Assembly (NCBI RefSeq): GCF_000381905.1
Contig: NZ_KB907248.1
Coordinates: 1 to 64,000, forward strand
DNA length: 64,000 nucleotides
Direction: 5' to 3'
DNA from: Paenibacillus fonticola DSM 21315
GTDB lineage: Bacteria > Bacillota > Bacilli > Paenibacillales > Paenibacillaceae
The notes below the pieces were generated by a model. That model saw nothing but the letters and a program-made list of their open reading frames with translations, was not told where the DNA came from and ran no database searches. Shown piece by piece: positions 61,766-64,000 of this stretch. Position 1 is the first letter of the stretch, and each line of letters starts with the position of its first letter. A program made the position numbers and the translations under genes.

Positions 61766-64000
61766 CTATCTAGCAAATAGCGGTCGTCCGGCCTGACGCT
61801 CGGCATGACCAATAGCCCGCGCAGCAAGCCGCCCGAACTCCGTTTCGCCTATTTTTATTACTGTCTCTTTGTCCCCGCTCCGTAGTGCGTCCAGGATCAT
61901 CACCAACACATCCACAACGGCCTGATTGCTTGCACCTAACATATCTTGTAACGTGGACAATGGAGAAATGACTTCCGGATCCGCTGCAGCCCCTTTGTTA
62001 TCCCCGACCATGGCAAGCGTTGGCCCATAGGCCAAACCACCTTTGGCGAGTTTCGGAATTTCGGGTATGGTAAATCCAAGAGTTTTACCGCCAATACCCG
62101 GCACCCACTCGGGCACGTCGATCTTTACTTTGTTGACCTGCCGGATCATCCAGTTTAACGCTTCGACTATAAGGTTGATCGCACCTTTGAAGATGCCGAC
62201 AACGGCGTCAAATATACCGCTGAAAAACGTCTTTATGCCTTCCCAGGCTCGATTCCAGTCACCTGTGAAGACCCCTGCGATAAAATCAATGATGCCGCCT
62301 AGCGCTTTGATGATTCCTTTCACAGCGTCAATGATACCGCCTAGCGCAGCACCTATAACTTTCAAGATCCCGTCAAAGATTTCAGCAAAGATCGGGCCCA
62401 ATGTCTTTACGAGCCAGTTGACAATCGGCATCACAAATTTGTTGAGTATATCTAGTGCAGCTGAGGCAAGCTTCCCAATAAAATTAAGTACCTCCGTGAC
62501 CAGTCCCTTAAGATGTTTATCCCATAGCTCCGTTAAAAATTTTAGTGCGCTTTGGGTGATAGGCTTTAAGAACTTCTCCCACAGATTCGTCCAAAGCTCC
62601 TTTAGTTTATCTAAAGCTAACTTTAAACCATCAACAATCTTCTTGCCCCAGTCATCCCACCACTTGAACACGATGTCCAGCGCGTCCTGGATGATCTTTG
62701 AAATAAGCTTCATGACCGGATCGACAACACCCTGCCAGATATCGTCAAATATTGCTTTAACCAGATCAAACAGGCTCTTAAATATGGCCTGCACACCTAT
62801 CAGAAACTCGGTAAGTCTCGGTAATCCATCCGTGATGAACTTATCTATGATGGGGTATACTGCGTCCCATATGCTTTTGACTATGCCTAAGATCGAATCT
62901 AGCAACCCGCCCAAAACATGCCCAACGAGCTCAATTCCACTTTGCCAAAACGGAATTAATCCGGTGTGAATCCAGTTTTTCAAAGGCTCGCCCAGTGAAA
63001 TAATATCCGTGAACATCTGGCTGAACTGATCTTTCCAACTTACAAGCACAGGAGCTATTGAGCCCCACGCTGTTTGAAAGCTCGGCCCAAACGTAGAAAC
63101 AACCCAATCCCAGCCTGTTTTAACACCTTCCCAAGCCCCGTCGAATGCAGCCTTAACGCTAGTAGCCAAGGCATCCATCTTAGCCTGTATTCCCGTGATA
63201 TCCATATCGGGCTGCTGCATTTCAAATCCGCCAGCACCGCCTCCGCCTCCTCCAGCATCGGCATCTGCGTCATTTTTGGAGAAGTCTAAAGTGTTGAGAT
63301 CATCAAATCCTGCAAGAGCTCCTTTGGCATCTTTTCCTGCCTTCTTCGCCTTCTTGCCATACCCTTCCATAGCCTTTCTAGCTGTTTCGATTCCCTTAGC
63401 CGCCTGGTAGGATTGTTGGTAGGTCTTGCCAAACAGTGCAGAGATGAATGTAGCAATGTAAGCCGTGATCTTAGCCAATCCAGCCATAAGCGCATTGATT
63501 GCTGGCAAGATCGCCTCATAGATCGGTTGAAACGCAACGCGAAGATTTGTCTGGATCGCATTGAGTGACGCTGCGAATTGGGCGTTCGTCTTAAGCGCGC
63601 CGCCCATATAGTCCTGAAATCCACGGATAGCCTTATACAGTACTGCAAAGACGAATACTTGCTTTAATATACGGCTTAACGCACGCGTGAAGGAGTTGCC
63701 CATTACGCCAGCGCCGCGCCCGGCAGAAGAAAAGGATTTATCTGCCCCAGCAGCCGCCTTGGCCGCTTTGTCTAAATTCCCTTTTACCTGCTTCAGCGGC
63801 TTGTTTGTGTTGACGATCTTCTGCCCGAGATTTTGGACTGGCTTCTCGGCGTTATCCGCAGCTTCGCCAGCATTTTTGATGCTATCCTCCAGCTCCCATA
63901 TCTTCTTAGCTGTCCTGTCGGAGGTCTGAGTAAGCCGAAGCAAAGTGGCTTCCGTGTTGACGATTTTCTCCTGAAGCTTGTTCTTCTTGCCCTCGTTAAA
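61766..64000 (-). CDS. Phage tail tape measure protein (5' part outside the window)
   Basis: At least 744 codons, open at the right edge; the frame continues upstream of a TTG at 63943 (NEGKKNKLQEKIVNTEATLL), so this is not the start. Features are an N-terminal coiled region, a Gly-rich stretch (ADADAGGGGGGAGGFEM), many alternating hydrophobic helices (AINALMAGLAKITAYIATFI and others) and WVPGIGGKTLGF. The C-terminus is GETEFGRLAARAIG. It sets tail length and is ejected during infection. Confidence 0.88.
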   Translation of the reverse strand, partial: FNEGKKNKLQEKIVNTEATLLRLTQTSDRTAKKIWELEDSIKNAGEAADNAEKPVQNLGQKIVNTNKPLKQVKGNLDKAAKAAAGADKSFSSAGRGAGVMGNSFTRALSRILKQVFVFAVLYKAIRGFQDYMGGALKTNAQFAASLNAIQTNLRVAFQPIYEAILPAINALMAGLAKITAYIATFISALFGKTYQQSYQAAKGIETARKAMEGYGKKAKKAGKDAKGALAGFDDLNTLDFSKNDADADAGGGGGGAGGFEMQQPDMDITGIQAKMDALATSVKAAFDGAWEGVKTGWDWVVSTFGPSFQTAWGSIAPVLVSWKDQFSQMFTDIISLGEPLKNWIHTGLIPFWQSGIELVGHVLGGLLDSILGIVKSIWDAVYPIIDKFITDGLPRLTEFLIGVQAIFKSLFDLVKAIFDDIWQGVVDPVMKLISKIIQDALDIVFKWWDDWGKKIVDGLKLALDKLKELWTNLWEKFLKPITQSALKFLTELWDKHLKGLVTEVLNFIGKLASAALDILNKFVMPIVNWLVKTLGPIFAEIFDGILKVIGAALGGIIDAVKGIIKALGGIIDFIAGVFTGDWNRAWEGIKTFFSGIFDAVVGIFKGAINLIVEALNWMIRQVNKVKIDVPEWVPGIGGKTLGFTIPEIPKLAKGGLAYGPTLAMVGDNKGAAADPEVISPLSTLQDMLGASNQAVVDVLVMILDALRSGDKETVIKIGETEFGRLAARAIGHAERQAGRPLFAR

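Larger units (their letters stand above)
52372..64000. mobile_element. Prophage, left part (late genes), continuing past the right edge
   Basis: The element begins at the tRNA-Val fragment and reaches the window end. Late genes read right to left: tape measure, DUF6711 protein, tail protein, fibre, XkdW-position and XkdX proteins, a membrane coiled-coil protein, holin and amidase. This is the order of the end of the PBSX late operon. Integrase, repressor, head genes and the other attachment site are not in view. An oppositely oriented Abi-alpha gene and a secreted stalk-domain gene look like cargo. Confidence 0.9.

Noticed and set aside
62043..62969. 308-codon frame opposite the tape measure gene
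   Set aside because: Antisense to a clear phage gene; Ser/Pro-rich composition is typical of a shadow frame.

Overview
The window reads as a chromosomal segment of a spore-forming, low- to mid-GC Gram-positive of the order Bacillales, most likely Paenibacillus or a close relative. The reasons are a dense set of B. subtilis-type genes (yloB/rqcH, ylbF/ylbG, ftsW, ylaN, yugN, rpsD, acsA/acuA/acuC, ccpA, ytxJ, aroA/aroK, gndA, yktB/speA), strong GGAGG ribosome binding sites with frequent TTG and GTG starts, and a bacillithiol-linked protein (YtxJ). The genus is an inference from protein style; no 16S rRNA gene is present.

Region 1 (1-966) holds the first 49 codons of an IS110-type transposase running off the left edge, then about 800 bp without a convincing gene but with several strong hairpins. 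Region 2 (967-20.7 kb) is core chromosome: a SERCA-type calcium ATPase divergent from RqcH; a PHP phosphoesterase gene broken by a frameshift; a LysR regulator; MgtC; YlbG and YlbF; a CBS protein; an M20 amidohydrolase; YugN-FtsW; an Asp23 protein; a Ca2+/H+ antiporter; YlaN; an HPr-like protein without the phosphorylatable histidine; an M29 aminopeptidase; a lipoprotein; and a GAF-GAF-GGDEF cyclase. Region 3 (20.8-28.9 kb) is rpsD with a long leader, a class A penicillin-binding protein with two FN3-like domains, and a two-component system divergent from an M23 lipoprotein gene, with a symmetrical operator between them.

Region 4 (28.9-35.7 kb) is the acetyl-CoA synthetase control locus: acsA divergent from acuA-acuC, with CcpA-type cre sequences between them, then mtnN, ccpA itself and ytxJ. 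acuB is absent from its usual place. Region 5 (36-37.5 kb) has a PfpI/DJ-1 protein followed by about 1 kb of non-coding DNA rich in repeats and palindromes. Region 6 (37.5-52.1 kb) returns to metabolism: ptsI, a CoA-binding protein, aroA, aroK, gndA, yktB, an MFS transporter, speA and a set of small proteins, including a 36-residue membrane protein.

Region 7 (52.37 kb to the right edge) is a prophage in the 3' end of a tRNA-Val(GAC) gene. The tRNA 3' fragment and its terminator survive at the left junction; the restored tRNA should lie beyond the window. The late genes run right to left in a PBSX-like order: tape measure (cut by the edge), DUF6711 protein, tail/receptor protein with an 11-residue repeat, small proteins, tail fibre, XkdW-position protein, XkdX, membrane coiled-coil protein, holin, amidase. 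One AT-rich gene runs against this operon. It encodes an Abi-alpha (DUF4393) protein, a candidate superinfection-defence cargo gene, and its ribosome binding site lies in one arm of an 11-bp inverted repeat. I regard this gene and its leader as the most interesting part of the window.
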